This document shows, one piece after another, positions 1 to 8,595 of a stretch of DNA of 64,000 bases. How positions within the stretch are numbered: the first letter of the stretch is position 1; every line of letters begins with the position of its first letter. The DNA is taken from contig JANQGQ010000018.1 of NCBI GenBank assembly GCA_028277185.1, forward strand, positions 310,001 through 374,000. The letters run 5' to 3'. The DNA is from Woeseiaceae bacterium. Its GTDB lineage: Bacteria > Pseudomonadota > Gammaproteobacteria > Steroidobacterales > Woeseiaceae. Below the pieces are notes generated by a model. It made no database searches, was not told the origin of the DNA, and was given only the letters and a program-made list of their open reading frames with translations. The translations under genes were made by a program, and so were the position numbers.

Positions 1-837
1 GGCGACATGGTCCGGGGCGGCGCGGCTCTGTTCGCCATGAGCTTAGGCATGGGCGCGCCGCTGCTTGCCGTCGGTGCCGCGCAGGGCAAGCTCCTGCCGC
101 GCGTCGGCCCCTGGATGGTCGCGGTCAAGGGCGCTTTCGGCTTCATGATGCTCGGCCTCGCGATCTGGATGCTCTCGCGCATGCTGCCGGGCATCGTCAC
201 GATGTCGCTCTGGGCGTTGCTGGCGATCATGATCGGAGTGTTCCTCGGTGGACTGACGACGCTGGGCACCGACTCGACGACCGGGCAGAAACTCGGCAAG
301 GGCTTCGGCGTGGTCTCGCTGGTCTACGGACTTGCGATGTTCGTAGGCGTACTCGCGGGCGGCAGCAACCCGCTCAAGCCGCTGGAGGCGCTCACGGTCA
401 CCCGCAGCGCGGACGGCGGTGCCGAAGTCGTCAATGCGCACGACATGTTCAAGCGCATCAAAACCAGCGCCGACCTCGATCGCGAGGTCGCCGCGGCAGC
501 CGCCTCCGGCAAATCGGCGCTTCTGGACTTCTATGCCGACTGGTGCGTATCGTGCAAGGAAATGGAGGCGTTTACGTTCCCGGCACCCGAAGTGCGCGCG
601 GCTCTGAGCAATACCGTGATGCTGCAGGCGGACGTGACGGCCAACGACGAACTCGACAAGGAACTGCTCGATCGCTTCGGCGTCTTCGGACCGCCGACGA
701 TCATTTTTTTCGGCACGGACGGCCAACAGCGCCACGGCTATGAAGTCGTCGGCTACATGAAAGCCAGGGACTTCGCGGCTCACGTTAACGAGGCGTTCGC
801 GCCGACGGCCATGGCGGCCGACGCCGACCAGCCGTAA
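1..837 (+). CDS. dsbD: Thiol:disulfide interchange protein DsbD, C-terminal part (5' end outside window)
   Basis: The reading frame is open from the first base, so the gene starts upstream of the window. The visible part holds the last hydrophobic helices of the membrane domain followed by a periplasmic thioredoxin-like gamma domain with the redox pair in WCVSCK (Cys codons at 544 and 553). DsbD passes electrons from cytoplasmic thioredoxin across the inner membrane to periplasmic thiol-disulfide partners. The next gene, a TlpA-type thioredoxin 16 bp downstream, is a plausible partner. The family assignment rests on the domain order and the VSC motif and is strong. Confidence 0.93.
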   Translation, partial: GDMVRGGAALFAMSLGMGAPLLAVGAAQGKLLPRVGPWMVAVKGAFGFMMLGLAIWMLSRMLPGIVTMSLWALLAIMIGVFLGGLTTLGTDSTTGQKLGKGFGVVSLVYGLAMFVGVLAGGSNPLKPLEALTVTRSADGGAEVVNAHDMFKRIKTSADLDREVAAAAASGKSALLDFYADWCVSCKEMEAFTFPAPEVRAALSNTVMLQADVTANDELDKELLDRFGVFGPPTIIFFGTDGQQRHGYEVVGYMKARDFAAHVNEAFAPTAMAADADQP

Positions 838-853
838 ACCCCAGGGAATACTC

Positions 854-1468
854 GTGCAACGATCTATGCTGATTTTCGGCGTCGCGCTGCTTGCGCTGAT
901 GTCGGGCGCTCTGTTCTACGCCGCGCAGGCACCGGTCAGGGTGGCGGAGCCGTCAGCGGCCGCCACGCCGGCAGACGAGTCGGGCGGCGGCGCTGCCGAG
1001 GAGCGCGTAAGCTTCCTGCTGAACGACATGGACGGCGTCAAGCGCGATTTCAGCGAGTACGCCGGCCGGCATTCGCTGCTCAACTTCTGGGCGACGTGGT
1101 GTGCGCCCTGCCGCCGCGAGATCCCGATTCTCAAGGAGTTCCACGCGAAGCAGGACGAGCACGGCGTTCAGGTGTTGGGCCTGGCGTTCGACGTTCCCGA
1201 GGAAGTATCGGTCTACGCCGAGGCAGCGGAGTTCAACTATCCGATTCTCGTCGGCGAGCAGGACGTCATGGCCGTCGCCGAAACCTCGGGCGTGGACGTC
1301 GTCGGACTTCCGTTCACGATGATCGTGCACCGTGACGGAGAACTCCTCAGCGCGCACATGGGCGAGATCCATCAGGAGCAGCTCGAGGCAATCGCCGACG
1401 TGTTCGTGGAACTCGACGCGGGCGATATCGACAGGGATACCGCCCGCGCGAGGCTCAGCTCGCTCTAG
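854..1468 (+). CDS. TlpA/ResA-family membrane-anchored thioredoxin
   Basis: Predicted periplasmic thiol-disulfide oxidoreductase of 204 aa. Residues 1-25 form a signal anchor, residues 26-50 are a low-complexity Ala/Pro linker, and the thioredoxin fold follows with the active site WCAPC at 82-86 and a later cis-proline region (VVGLPFT). The start is GTG with an AGGGA ribosome site just upstream. It follows dsbD by 16 bp, so it is probably co-transcribed and reduced by DsbD. Such proteins reduce apocytochrome c or other periplasmic thiols; the specific client cannot be read from sequence. Confidence 0.88.
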   Translation: MQRSMLIFGVALLALMSGALFYAAQAPVRVAEPSAAATPADESGGGAAEERVSFLLNDMDGVKRDFSEYAGRHSLLNFWATWCAPCRREIPILKEFHAKQDEHGVQVLGLAFDVPEEVSVYAEAAEFNYPILVGEQDVMAVAETSGVDVVGLPFTMIVHRDGELLSAHMGEIHQEQLEAIADVFVELDAGDIDRDTARARLSSL

Positions 1469-1521
1469 CGAGGCGGTGTCGGAATAGGACTATCCTGATC
1501 CGTCACGCTGACGCGGATCAG

Positions 1522-1935
1522 TTACGCATCGGAGTTCAAGAGATCGGCGATCATGCGCACGGTCCGAATCAGTGACTCGAGCAGCGCTTCACTAACGTCG
1601 AGTTCGCCTTCGTACTCGGCAATGTTCCTCAATCGGTGGGCGTTATCCAGCACACGCCAGCTTTCGTTGGGGAAGTCCAGCGTGTGTTTCAGGCACTGAA
1701 AAACGATGTAGCGACTTTCGGATCGATAACCGGCCTTTCGCAGCGCAGCAAGCGAAAGTGCATGCGCGGCGTTGTAGGCGAGATCGAAACGTGACTCGAT
1801 ACTGAGCGATTCGTTTGCTGAATCATTCAATCGCGCCAGCCCGGACTTGATAAGGCCGCTGATATCCTTTTCAGAGGGAGGCTCCGGCTTGAGCTGCCTG
1901 ACCTTCACGAGGTTTTCCCGCTGATCAGATGGCAT
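1522..1935 (-). CDS. HEPN-domain protein, probable toxin of a HEPN/nucleotidyltransferase pair
   Basis: All-helical protein of 137 aa from the ATG at 1935; a TTG at 1947 would add four residues. It lies downstream of a nucleotidyltransferase gene and overlaps it by 11 nt, the classical HEPN-MNT toxin-antitoxin order. From the ATG there is an R94-x5-H100 spacing compatible with the HEPN RNase motif, followed by an RNxAEY stretch at 103-108 that occupies the place where the usual motif ends in His-x-Tyr. It resembles the SAV_6107-like HEPN group more than the HepT group. Toxicity and RNase activity are inferences from context. Confidence 0.7.
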   Translation of the reverse strand: MPSDQRENLVKVRQLKPEPPSEKDISGLIKSGLARLNDSANESLSIESRFDLAYNAAHALSLAALRKAGYRSESRYIVFQCLKHTLDFPNESWRVLDNAHRLRNIAEYEGELDVSEALLESLIRTVRMIADLLNSDA

Positions 1936-2527
1936 CGAGTTGGCCAACCAACGGGCTCACAGGGCCGCTGAGAATGCGCTCCAGGAACGGGTTGCCGCCG
2001 GTGCGGCGTTTGTTCAATTCGCCGGTGGTCAACAGCGTAGGGTTGACCGGTCGGCCGAGCTGCTGCTCTGCCGGAGAGAGCGCTGAATACAGGTCCTCCA
2101 GTGTGAGTTCGTCGGCCACAACCAGGAGATCGATGTCGCTCGTCGCAGAATCCGCCTTTTTTGCGACGGACCCGTAGATAAGGGCGGCGGATATTTTCGC
2201 TGCGAGAGGCGCGAGAGCTTCCCTGATCTGAGTTTCTATGCCTACCGTCTTTCGCACGATGGAGCACAGTTCGTCGAAAATCGGCGCGCGCGGATTTGCA
2301 CGATAGTGTTTCTGGTTGCCGCGTTTTTCAGCAATCAGAAGGCCAGTCTGTTCGAGTCGCGACAACTCCCGCTGGACTGCTCCACGCCCGACGCCGGCGA
2401 GATCGATGATCTCCGTGACAAAAAAGCTCCGTTCAGGCTGCCCAAACAACAGGCCGAACAGGCGCTGTTGGGTGGCGGTGAAAAGCGCGTCTGCGAGAGA
2501 TCCTTGCGGCTTCGCTGATATACCCAT
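1925..2527 (-). CDS. Winged-helix/nucleotidyltransferase fusion, probable antitoxin and autoregulator
   Basis: 200 aa. Residues about 17-75 form a winged-helix DNA-binding domain (VTEIIDLAGVGRGAVQRELS, then a wing). Residues about 105-200 form a minimal nucleotidyltransferase with G119-S120 followed by S130-D131-I132-D133, the metal-binding DxD of the MNT family. MNT antitoxins of this kind are known to modify HEPN toxins by adding nucleotides. The fused DNA-binding domain suggests the antitoxin also represses its operon. The ATG lies inside a palindrome (2521-2535) and immediately after a promoter, so the transcript may be leaderless. Confidence 0.82.
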   Translation of the reverse strand: MGISAKPQGSLADALFTATQQRLFGLLFGQPERSFFVTEIIDLAGVGRGAVQRELSRLEQTGLLIAEKRGNQKHYRANPRAPIFDELCSIVRKTVGIETQIREALAPLAAKISAALIYGSVAKKADSATSDIDLLVVADELTLEDLYSALSPAEQQLGRPVNPTLLTTGELNKRRTGGNPFLERILSGPVSPLVGQLDAI

Positions 2528-2557
2528 AGTGGGTACTATAATACCCTAAATGGGTAT
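2521..2557. promoter_or_regulatory. Two operator-like palindromes, 21 bp apart
   Basis: TACCCATAGTGGGTA (2521-2535) covers the start codon, and ATACCCTAAATGGGTAT (2541-2557) fills the -35/-10 spacer. Both have TACCC/GGGTA arms, and their left arms (2521 and 2542) are 21 bp apart, two helical turns, so dimers would sit on the same face. The likely ligand is the winged-helix domain of the adjacent antitoxin (inference). Confidence 0.65.
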
Positions 2558-2563
2558 CTTCAA
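2535..2563 (-). promoter_or_regulatory. Sigma70-type promoter of the HEPN/MNT operon
   Basis: On the minus strand a -35 TTGAAG (2558-2563) and a -10 TATAGT (2535-2540) are separated by exactly 17 bp. The expected transcription start falls at or within one or two bases of the ATG at 2527. The whole 17-bp spacer is a palindrome, so a bound repressor would block RNA polymerase. Confidence 0.6.
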
Positions 2564-2684
2564 GCTCTCACCGGGCTCCGGCTTTATCTCATCGTGGCGC
2601 CTCTTCCGGGATTGCGAAACCGCACTCCGGGATCAACGCCATTGCATCGATGAAATCCATTCCCTGGAATTGAGAGTGAGTCTT

Positions 2685-4985
2685 TCAGAACGCCACTCTC
2701 GCGATGAGTTGGATTACGGGTCCGGCGTCCTCGGTTTCGATCTCGAACTCGTCGAATACCCGGTCGATCTGATCCTGCTGACTGGCGAACTTGTTGAAGT
2801 CCTCGTCCTTCGACGCGTTCAAGAGGTTCTGCCCGACGAGCCGCACCGTGACGCGTTCCAGGAAGCTCTTCTCGATGAACACCTCGAGATCGGCGCCGTA
2901 GCGGGTAAACACTTCTTCCGCGACCGTGCGGCCGAAGGCATCGCCCTGCTCGCGATAGGTCACGCCGAAAGCCGCGTCGTAGTTCGGCAGCGTGTGAATG
3001 AAGCCGATGTTGTAGACGAAGTCCGACTGATCGTTGAAGCGGCGGTCACCGAGAAAGTCCGTGACTTCGCTGTCGAGCCACGAGAAGTTCGCGAAGAAAC
3101 CGGTCTCCGGCAGGCCAAGGAAGTCGAGCTGCGTCGACACGTCGATTTCGACGCCGTAGACGTCGCCGTCACCGACGTTCTGCGGCTGATACACCGTGTT
3201 GCCCGGGCCCTCCGAACCCTCGATACCCGTGTTGACGAGTTCGATGAGATCCTCGACCGAGCGGTAGAAGACGTTGAAGCCGACGACGCCGTTGCCGGCC
3301 AGGCGCCGCTCGTAGCCCAGATCGAAGCCGACGGCCGTCTCGGGCTCCAGTAAAGGATTGCCGAGGAAATCGTCGTCCTCGATCTCGCCCTCGAGGAGCG
3401 CCGGATTGATCAGGTCGAACTCGGGCCGCCTGACGGTACGCGCAACCGACGCCGTGATCCGGTTCTGATCGTCGAGATCGAACTTGAGGCTGGCCGAGGG
3501 GAGCAGGAAGTCGTAGTCGGTGTCCCGCGCGACCTCGACCGTGTCCTCGGTGATCTCCGAATCGGTGGTCTCGTAACGCAGCCCGGCCTCCCACTTGACG
3601 CGACCGGCCTCGCCGTTGAACACGACGTAAAGATCGAGACGCGTTTCCTCGATCGTATTGACGCCGGCGTCGATCGGCTCGACGTCCGGGTCGCTCGTGC
3701 GCAGATCGAAGGGCTGCTGCGTGAACTGGTCCCACGGCCCCGTAAATTCCACGTCCTGATCGCCGGCCAGGATCTCGGTATCGCGCTCCTTGCCCTGCCA
3801 GTAGATACCCGTTTCGAAGTCGAGCGTCGGGCTCATCTCCCAGAGCTGCGACAGTTCGACCGTGAACTCGTCGTCGCTGATATCCGTGAGCTCCCGCTCC
3901 TGACCGATTTCACCGTCCTCGAAGTCGATCTCGTCTTCGTTGTTGATGCGATCCTCGGTGTAGTTGGCGAATCCCGCACGCGCCGACGCGATGCCGCCGA
4001 ACATCAGTTGCTCATAGCTGACATCGAGCACATAGCTGGTCTGCTCGATCTCCTGAAGCTGCTGGTTGTCCGTCAGCAGGTTACCGCCGTCCGTTACCGG
4101 CCCGCTGATTGCCGTGGGATCGTCGTACTCGAAGGAACGCTCGCGCTCCTCGCGGTCGGTGTAGGTCAGAAAGCCGCCGATTTCGAAGCGGCCGTCGTTC
4201 TGCAGATCGACGGTGTAGCGCGTGTTGAACGAATAGTCCGTGCCGTCACGGGTATCGGTCTGGTCTTCCCGGTTGTCGAACTCTTCGGTTTCGAAGTTCG
4301 GGTTGTTTTCGGGCCCGTCGCCGTAGCGAAAGGAGTTCTTGATCTTGGGGTTATAGCGGCCCTGCAGGTTGGCGCCCAAAAGAAGGCGACCGGGACCGGC
4401 CTCGGTACCGTACACGGCGCCGACGCTCGGCTTTATCTCGCCGTCGTCGAAGCGCAGCGCGCCGGCGCGTACGTAGCCGCCGTCGATGTCGTAGCCATCG
4501 CGCAGCACGATGTTGAGAGCGCCCGCCACCGAGTCGCCGGTGCGTCGCGCGCTTGACGAGCGCACGATCTCCACGCGCTCGATGAGCTCGGCCGGGATCC
4601 GGTCGAGAAAGAAAGAGCGGTCGTTTTCGCCGCCGGGCACGCGTTCGCCGTTGATCAGGAGCTGGGCGTAGCTCGGCGCAAGACCGCGAAACCGGGGTCC
4701 GTCCGACTCGATGACGTCGGAGAGGAACGTAACGGACGGCACGCGCCGCAATGCATCGCCGGCGGTGAGCGGCTCGAAGCGCTGAAAGTATTCGGCGTCG
4801 TATTCGAGAATCGGTTCGACGCTGTCAGAGCGGTTCCGGATCGGAATGGTGCCGATGACGACGATCTCCTCAGCTTCCAGTACGGACTCGGGATCGGCTT
4901 GTGAATCGGTGCTCTGCTGCGCAAACACAGCAGGACCCAGCGCCAGCGACACGGCGGCCGCTACGCAAGTCGTGCGAAATCGCAT
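2685..4985 (-). CDS. TonB-dependent outer-membrane receptor
   Basis: 766 aa with a signal peptide (residues 1-22, ending AVFAQ), a plug domain starting near residue 40 with the TonB-box-like stretch EEIVVIGT, the conserved plug features LRRVPSV, FRGL and VEIVRSSSARRTGDSVAG, and a long beta-barrel ending in the terminal aromatic ARVAF needed for outer-membrane insertion. Such receptors import ligands with energy from TonB-ExbBD. It is divergent from a beta-propeller phytase at 5141, so it may take up phytate, its breakdown products or phytate-chelated metal; the ligand itself cannot be read from sequence. A gap of 155 bp separates the two starts. Confidence 0.92.
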   Translation of the reverse strand: MRFRTTCVAAAVSLALGPAVFAQQSTDSQADPESVLEAEEIVVIGTIPIRNRSDSVEPILEYDAEYFQRFEPLTAGDALRRVPSVTFLSDVIESDGPRFRGLAPSYAQLLINGERVPGGENDRSFFLDRIPAELIERVEIVRSSSARRTGDSVAGALNIVLRDGYDIDGGYVRAGALRFDDGEIKPSVGAVYGTEAGPGRLLLGANLQGRYNPKIKNSFRYGDGPENNPNFETEEFDNREDQTDTRDGTDYSFNTRYTVDLQNDGRFEIGGFLTYTDREERERSFEYDDPTAISGPVTDGGNLLTDNQQLQEIEQTSYVLDVSYEQLMFGGIASARAGFANYTEDRINNEDEIDFEDGEIGQERELTDISDDEFTVELSQLWEMSPTLDFETGIYWQGKERDTEILAGDQDVEFTGPWDQFTQQPFDLRTSDPDVEPIDAGVNTIEETRLDLYVVFNGEAGRVKWEAGLRYETTDSEITEDTVEVARDTDYDFLLPSASLKFDLDDQNRITASVARTVRRPEFDLINPALLEGEIEDDDFLGNPLLEPETAVGFDLGYERRLAGNGVVGFNVFYRSVEDLIELVNTGIEGSEGPGNTVYQPQNVGDGDVYGVEIDVSTQLDFLGLPETGFFANFSWLDSEVTDFLGDRRFNDQSDFVYNIGFIHTLPNYDAAFGVTYREQGDAFGRTVAEEVFTRYGADLEVFIEKSFLERVTVRLVGQNLLNASKDEDFNKFASQQDQIDRVFDEFEIETEDAGPVIQLIARVAF

Positions 4986-5140
4986 GATGCTCCCCTCGGT
5001 GATTCTGTTCGTTGTCGTCGCAGCGTAGGAGCCGTTTGTTTCGCTCGGCTTTCGGTTAGATGACAGTTTTTCGAATCGTTTGACGATGACAACTCGTCTC
5101 GGCTAGCGTCTCGCCTGTTCCGAGGTCAGGGGGTTCATCG

Positions 5141-6208
5141 ATGCCTGCAGTCTGCCGGCGCTTGCGGCTGTTCGTCGCGACGGTTCCGTTTTCCGCAGCG
5201 CTGCTGTCGGCGTGCCAGTTCAACGAGGCCCGCGTGCTTGCCGGCGAAGACGGTTACGGCAAACGCCCGGCCACCGTGAGCCCGAGCGCCGAAACGACGC
5301 CCGTCGCGAGTTCCGAAGACGCGGCCGACGACGCGGTAGTTCTGGTCTCGGCTTCCGGCGACGAGGCGTGGATTGCCGCTGCCGACAAGCGCTTCGGGCT
5401 GCGGGTCTACGAACTCTCGGGCGAGGAACTGCCGGAGCTGGCCGCGCCCGTGGGCCGCCTGAACAATATCGACGCCTTGAGCCTCGGCCCCGATCGCTTC
5501 CTTCTGCTTGCCAGCAACCGTACGGAGCCCTCGATCAGCCTGTTTGACGCGACGATCTCAGGCGGCAAACTGAACGTCCTGGAATTGCCGGCGCAGCCGC
5601 TCGAACTCGTCGAGCCCTACGGCCTCTGCGCGGGCACGCTGGCCGGCGACCACTACGTGTTCGTCGGCGACAAAGAAGGCGAAGTGCAGCAATGGCGGCT
5701 GGATACCGTCAGGCAGGCACACTACGTGAGGACCTTTCGGTTTGCCTCGCAGACCGAAGGCTGCGTCGTCGACGCCGAATCGTCGCGACTCTTCGTCGGC
5801 GAGGAGACCGTGGGTATCTGGGCGGTGGACCTCACCGACGGAACGAAGTCCCTAATCGATCGGGTCGGAGACGGTCGGCTCATTGCGGACGTCGAGGGAC
5901 TCGATATCTACCGCGGCGACGGGGAACCGCTGCTGCTGGCATCGAGTCAGGGCGATCACGCGTTCGCCGTGTACGCTTTACCCGGCGCGGTGCCGCTCCT
6001 GCGCTTTCGGATCGTCGCCGACGAAGCGGCGGGCCTCGACGGCGTCAGCGAAACCGACGGGATCGCCGTGAGCCCGCGCGCCCTGCCAGGCTATCCGGCG
6101 GGAATCCTCGTAGCGCAGGATGGTTACAACGAACTGCCGGCGGAGAATCAGAACTTCAAGATCGTCGACTGGCGCAAGATCCGGAAGCTGCTCGACGCCA
6201 GCCGCTGA
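5141..6208 (+). CDS. Beta-propeller phytase (3-phytase), lipoprotein
   Basis: 355 aa. The N-terminus is a lipoprotein signal with lipobox LLSAC (Cys25). The rest matches the six-bladed calcium-dependent phytase family: PYGLC, EGCVVD, ADVEGLDIY, LLASSQGDHAF, GVSETDGIAV and a final VAQDGYN plus NFKIVDW block. These enzymes release phosphate from inositol hexakisphosphate and contribute acidic residues that bind calcium. The start ATG has an AGGGGG ribosome site 7-8 nt upstream. Placement divergent to a TonB receptor suggests one surface phosphate or inositol scavenging unit. Lipidation suggests outer-membrane attachment. Confidence 0.88.
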   Translation: MPAVCRRLRLFVATVPFSAALLSACQFNEARVLAGEDGYGKRPATVSPSAETTPVASSEDAADDAVVLVSASGDEAWIAAADKRFGLRVYELSGEELPELAAPVGRLNNIDALSLGPDRFLLLASNRTEPSISLFDATISGGKLNVLELPAQPLELVEPYGLCAGTLAGDHYVFVGDKEGEVQQWRLDTVRQAHYVRTFRFASQTEGCVVDAESSRLFVGEETVGIWAVDLTDGTKSLIDRVGDGRLIADVEGLDIYRGDGEPLLLASSQGDHAFAVYALPGAVPLLRFRIVADEAAGLDGVSETDGIAVSPRALPGYPAGILVAQDGYNELPAENQNFKIVDWRKIRKLLDASR

Positions 6209-6237
6209 GCTGACCGCGGCGCCGGCTGTGCGGAAAC

Positions 6238-6268
6238 TTGCGCCATCATCGGCTAATAAGGGTAGAAT
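6238..6268 (+). promoter_or_regulatory. Possible promoter for aroQ-accB-accC
   Basis: A -10 like TAGAAT (6263-6268) is preceded by TTGCGC (6238-6243), with a long 19-bp spacer. It lies in the only gap upstream of aroQ, about 35 nt before the ATG. The fit is modest. Confidence 0.35.
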
Positions 6269-6303
6269 TGCGCCCATCTTCGGCCAAATCGCTCGATCCC
6301 CCA

Positions 6304-6747
6304 ATGCCAAAGATACTGCTCCTGAACGGCCCGAATCTGAATCTGCTGGGCTCCCGCGAACCCGACGTCTACGGGTCGGCCGGGCTCGACGATATCGAGG
6401 CCCGCGCCCGCCGCGTGGCGGGCGAACTGGGTGCGGAACTGGACACGCTGCAAAGCAATGCCGAGCACGTTCTCATCGACCGCATCCACGCGGCGGGTCG
6501 CGACGGGACGGATTTCATCGTTTTCAATCCGGGCGCGTTCACGCACACGAGCATCGCGCTCCGGGACGCGCTCCTGGCAGTCGCCTTACCCTTCATCGAA
6601 CTGCACCTCAGCAATACGCACGCCCGAGAGGCGTTTCGGCACAAGAGTTACTTCAGCGACATCGCGAGCGCCTGCCTGTTCGGCTTCGGCGCACGCGGTT
6701 ATGAGATGGCGATCCGCGCGGCGGTCGACTCACTTGCCGCTGATTGA
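6304..6747 (+). CDS. aroQ: 3-dehydroquinate dehydratase, type II
   Basis: 147 aa, the normal length for the dodecameric type II enzyme, which removes water from 3-dehydroquinate in the shikimate pathway. Signature features are [10 protein letters not shown] at 8-17, the catalytic tyrosine Y23 in the flexible lid, NPGAFTHTS at 75-83 and the catalytic histidine H101 in ELHLSN. The ATG at 6304 is chosen over upstream in-frame codons because it begins exactly at the conserved [10 protein letters not shown]. It leads the aroQ-accB-accC cluster, an arrangement common in gammaproteobacteria. Confidence 0.96.
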   Translation: MPKILLLNGPNLNLLGSREPDVYGSAGLDDIEARARRVAGELGAELDTLQSNAEHVLIDRIHAAGRDGTDFIVFNPGAFTHTSIALRDALLAVALPFIELHLSNTHAREAFRHKSYFSDIASACLFGFGARGYEMAIRAAVDSLAAD

Positions 6748-6757
6748 GGAACCCGTA

Positions 6758-7234
6758 ATGGATATTCGCAAGGTAAAGAAACTGATCGAGCTGCTCGACG
6801 AGTCCGGCATCGCCGAGATCGAGATTACCGAGGGCGACGACTCCGTCAGGATAAGCCGCTACGCAACGGGCGCACCGGTAGCGGTCAGTCCGCCCGCGCC
6901 CGTGGCGGCACCGGCGCCAGCCGAGGCAGCCGCTACTCAGACAGAACCCGTCGCGGCCGCTGCAAGCGCGGCACCCGAGGAAGAGGGGTTCGCCGTTACG
7001 GCGCCGATGGTAGGTACGTTCTACGCCGCCCCATCGCCGGGCGCATCGCCTTATGTGCAGGTAGGTGATCGCGTCAGTACCGGCGATACGCTGTGCATCA
7101 TCGAGGCGATGAAGATGATGAATCAAATCGAGGCCGACGTGTCCGGCGTCGTCAAATCGATCCGCCTGCAAAACGGTGAGCCGGTCGAATACGGGCAAAC
7201 GTTGATCGTCATCGATCAGCGCGGCGCGGACTAG
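6758..7234 (+). CDS. accB: Biotin carboxyl carrier protein of acetyl-CoA carboxylase
   Basis: 158 aa. An N-terminal helix ([15 protein letters not shown]) leads into a Pro/Ala-rich swinging linker (about 38-75) and the biotinyl domain. The biotin attachment site is K119 in EAMKMM. The ATG has a GAGGA ribosome site. It carries carboxybiotin between AccC, encoded 11 bp downstream, and the AccAD carboxyltransferase for the first step of fatty-acid synthesis. Confidence 0.97.
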   Translation: MDIRKVKKLIELLDESGIAEIEITEGDDSVRISRYATGAPVAVSPPAPVAAPAPAEAAATQTEPVAAAASAAPEEEGFAVTAPMVGTFYAAPSPGASPYVQVGDRVSTGDTLCIIEAMKMMNQIEADVSGVVKSIRLQNGEPVEYGQTLIVIDQRGAD

Positions 7235-7245
7235 CAGAGACGACG

Positions 7246-8586
7246 ATGCTCGACAAAGTCGTTATCGCCAATCGCGGCGAAATCGCGCTGCGCATACTCC
7301 GCGCGTGTAAGGAAATGGATATCAAGACCGTCGCCGTATACTCGACGGCGGACAAAAACCTCAAGCATGTCCTGCTTGCCGACGAAACGGTTTGCATCGG
7401 ACCGCCGCCCTCGGCCGAGAGCTACCTGGACATGCCGGCGATCATCTCCGCGGCCGAGGTTACCGATGCCGTCGCGATCCATCCCGGCTACGGCTTCCTG
7501 TCCGAGAATGCAGATTTCGCGGAACGCGTCGAGTCGTCCGGCTTCACGTTCATCGGTCCGCCCGCAAGCGCTATCCGCCTGATGGGCGACAAGGTCTCCG
7601 CGATACGCGCGATGAAGGAAGCCGGCGTGCCCTGCGTACCCGGCTCGGACGGACCGCTCGGAGAAGATGCCGAGGAAAACCTGAAGCTTGCGCGCGAGAT
7701 CGGCTATCCCGTAATCATCAAGGCATCCGGCGGCGGCGGCGGGCGGGGAATGCGGGTCGTGCACTCAGAGGCATCCCTCACTAACGCCATCACGGTTACG
7801 CAGAGCGAAGCCCGCGCGGCGTTCGGCAACGACGTCGTCTATATGGAGAAGTTTCTCGAGAGACCGCGGCACATCGAATTCCAGGTGATCGCCGACGGCC
7901 AGGGCAATGCCGTCCACCTCGGCGAGCGCGACTGCTCGATGCAGCGGCGTCATCAGAAGGTCATCGAGGAAGCACCGGCACCGGGCATCACGGCCGAGCA
8001 GCGAGCGGCCATCGGCGCACGCTGTGTCGAGGCCTGCCTGGAAATCGGCTACCGGAGCGCCGGCACGTTCGAATTCCTGTACGAAGACGGCGAGTTCTTC
8101 TTCATTGAAATGAACACGCGGCTGCAGGTGGAGCACCCGGTCACGGAGATGGTCACTGGTATCGATATCGTGCGCGAGCAACTCCGGATTGCCGCTGGCG
8201 AGAAACTGAGCTTCGACCAGAGCGACGTTCGGATCCAGGGCCACGCAATCGAGTGCCGCATCAACGCGGAAGATCCGAAGACCTTCATGCCGTCGCCAGG
8301 CCTGATTACGCTTGCGCACGCACCGGGCGGCCCAGGCATTCGTTACGACAGTCACATCTATTCGGGTTACAAAGTCCCCCCATTCTACGACTCGATGATC
8401 GGCAAGCTCATCGCGCATGCCCAGGATCGCGATGCCGCGTTCGGGCGAATGCGGAACGCGCTGACGGAAATCGTGATCGAGGGCATCAGGACGAACGTTC
8501 CGCTCCATCAGGAAATCTTCCAGCACGCCGCATTCCAGCAGGGCGGCACCGACATTCACTACCTGGAAAAGCGCCTGGGCCTCTGA
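7246..8586 (+). CDS. accC: Biotin carboxylase of acetyl-CoA carboxylase
   Basis: 446 aa, full length. It has the N-terminal [13 protein letters not shown], the ATP-grasp glycine-rich loop [11 protein letters not shown] (about 162-172) with the ATP-binding lysine K159, and the active-site stretch [13 protein letters not shown]. It carboxylates the biotin of AccB using ATP and bicarbonate. It follows accB by 11 bp and is surely co-transcribed. Confidence 0.97.
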   Translation: MLDKVVIANRGEIALRILRACKEMDIKTVAVYSTADKNLKHVLLADETVCIGPPPSAESYLDMPAIISAAEVTDAVAIHPGYGFLSENADFAERVESSGFTFIGPPASAIRLMGDKVSAIRAMKEAGVPCVPGSDGPLGEDAEENLKLAREIGYPVIIKASGGGGGRGMRVVHSEASLTNAITVTQSEARAAFGNDVVYMEKFLERPRHIEFQVIADGQGNAVHLGERDCSMQRRHQKVIEEAPAPGITAEQRAAIGARCVEACLEIGYRSAGTFEFLYEDGEFFFIEMNTRLQVEHPVTEMVTGIDIVREQLRIAAGEKLSFDQSDVRIQGHAIECRINAEDPKTFMPSPGLITLAHAPGGPGIRYDSHIYSGYKVPPFYDSMIGKLIAHAQDRDAAFGRMRNALTEIVIEGIRTNVPLHQEIFQHAAFQQGGTDIHYLEKRLGL

Positions 8587-8595
8587 GTAAGCCCA

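Noticed and set aside
43-783. 246-codon minus-strand frame over dsbD
   Set aside because: Shadow frame; DsbD motifs on the plus strand settle it.
2550-3353. Plus-strand frame opposite the TonB receptor
   Set aside because: Antisense of the receptor C-terminus; no independent support.
5080-5109. TTGACG with a 17-bp spacer upstream of the phytase
   Set aside because: The -35 is good but the -10 (CTAGCG) is too poor to report as a promoter.
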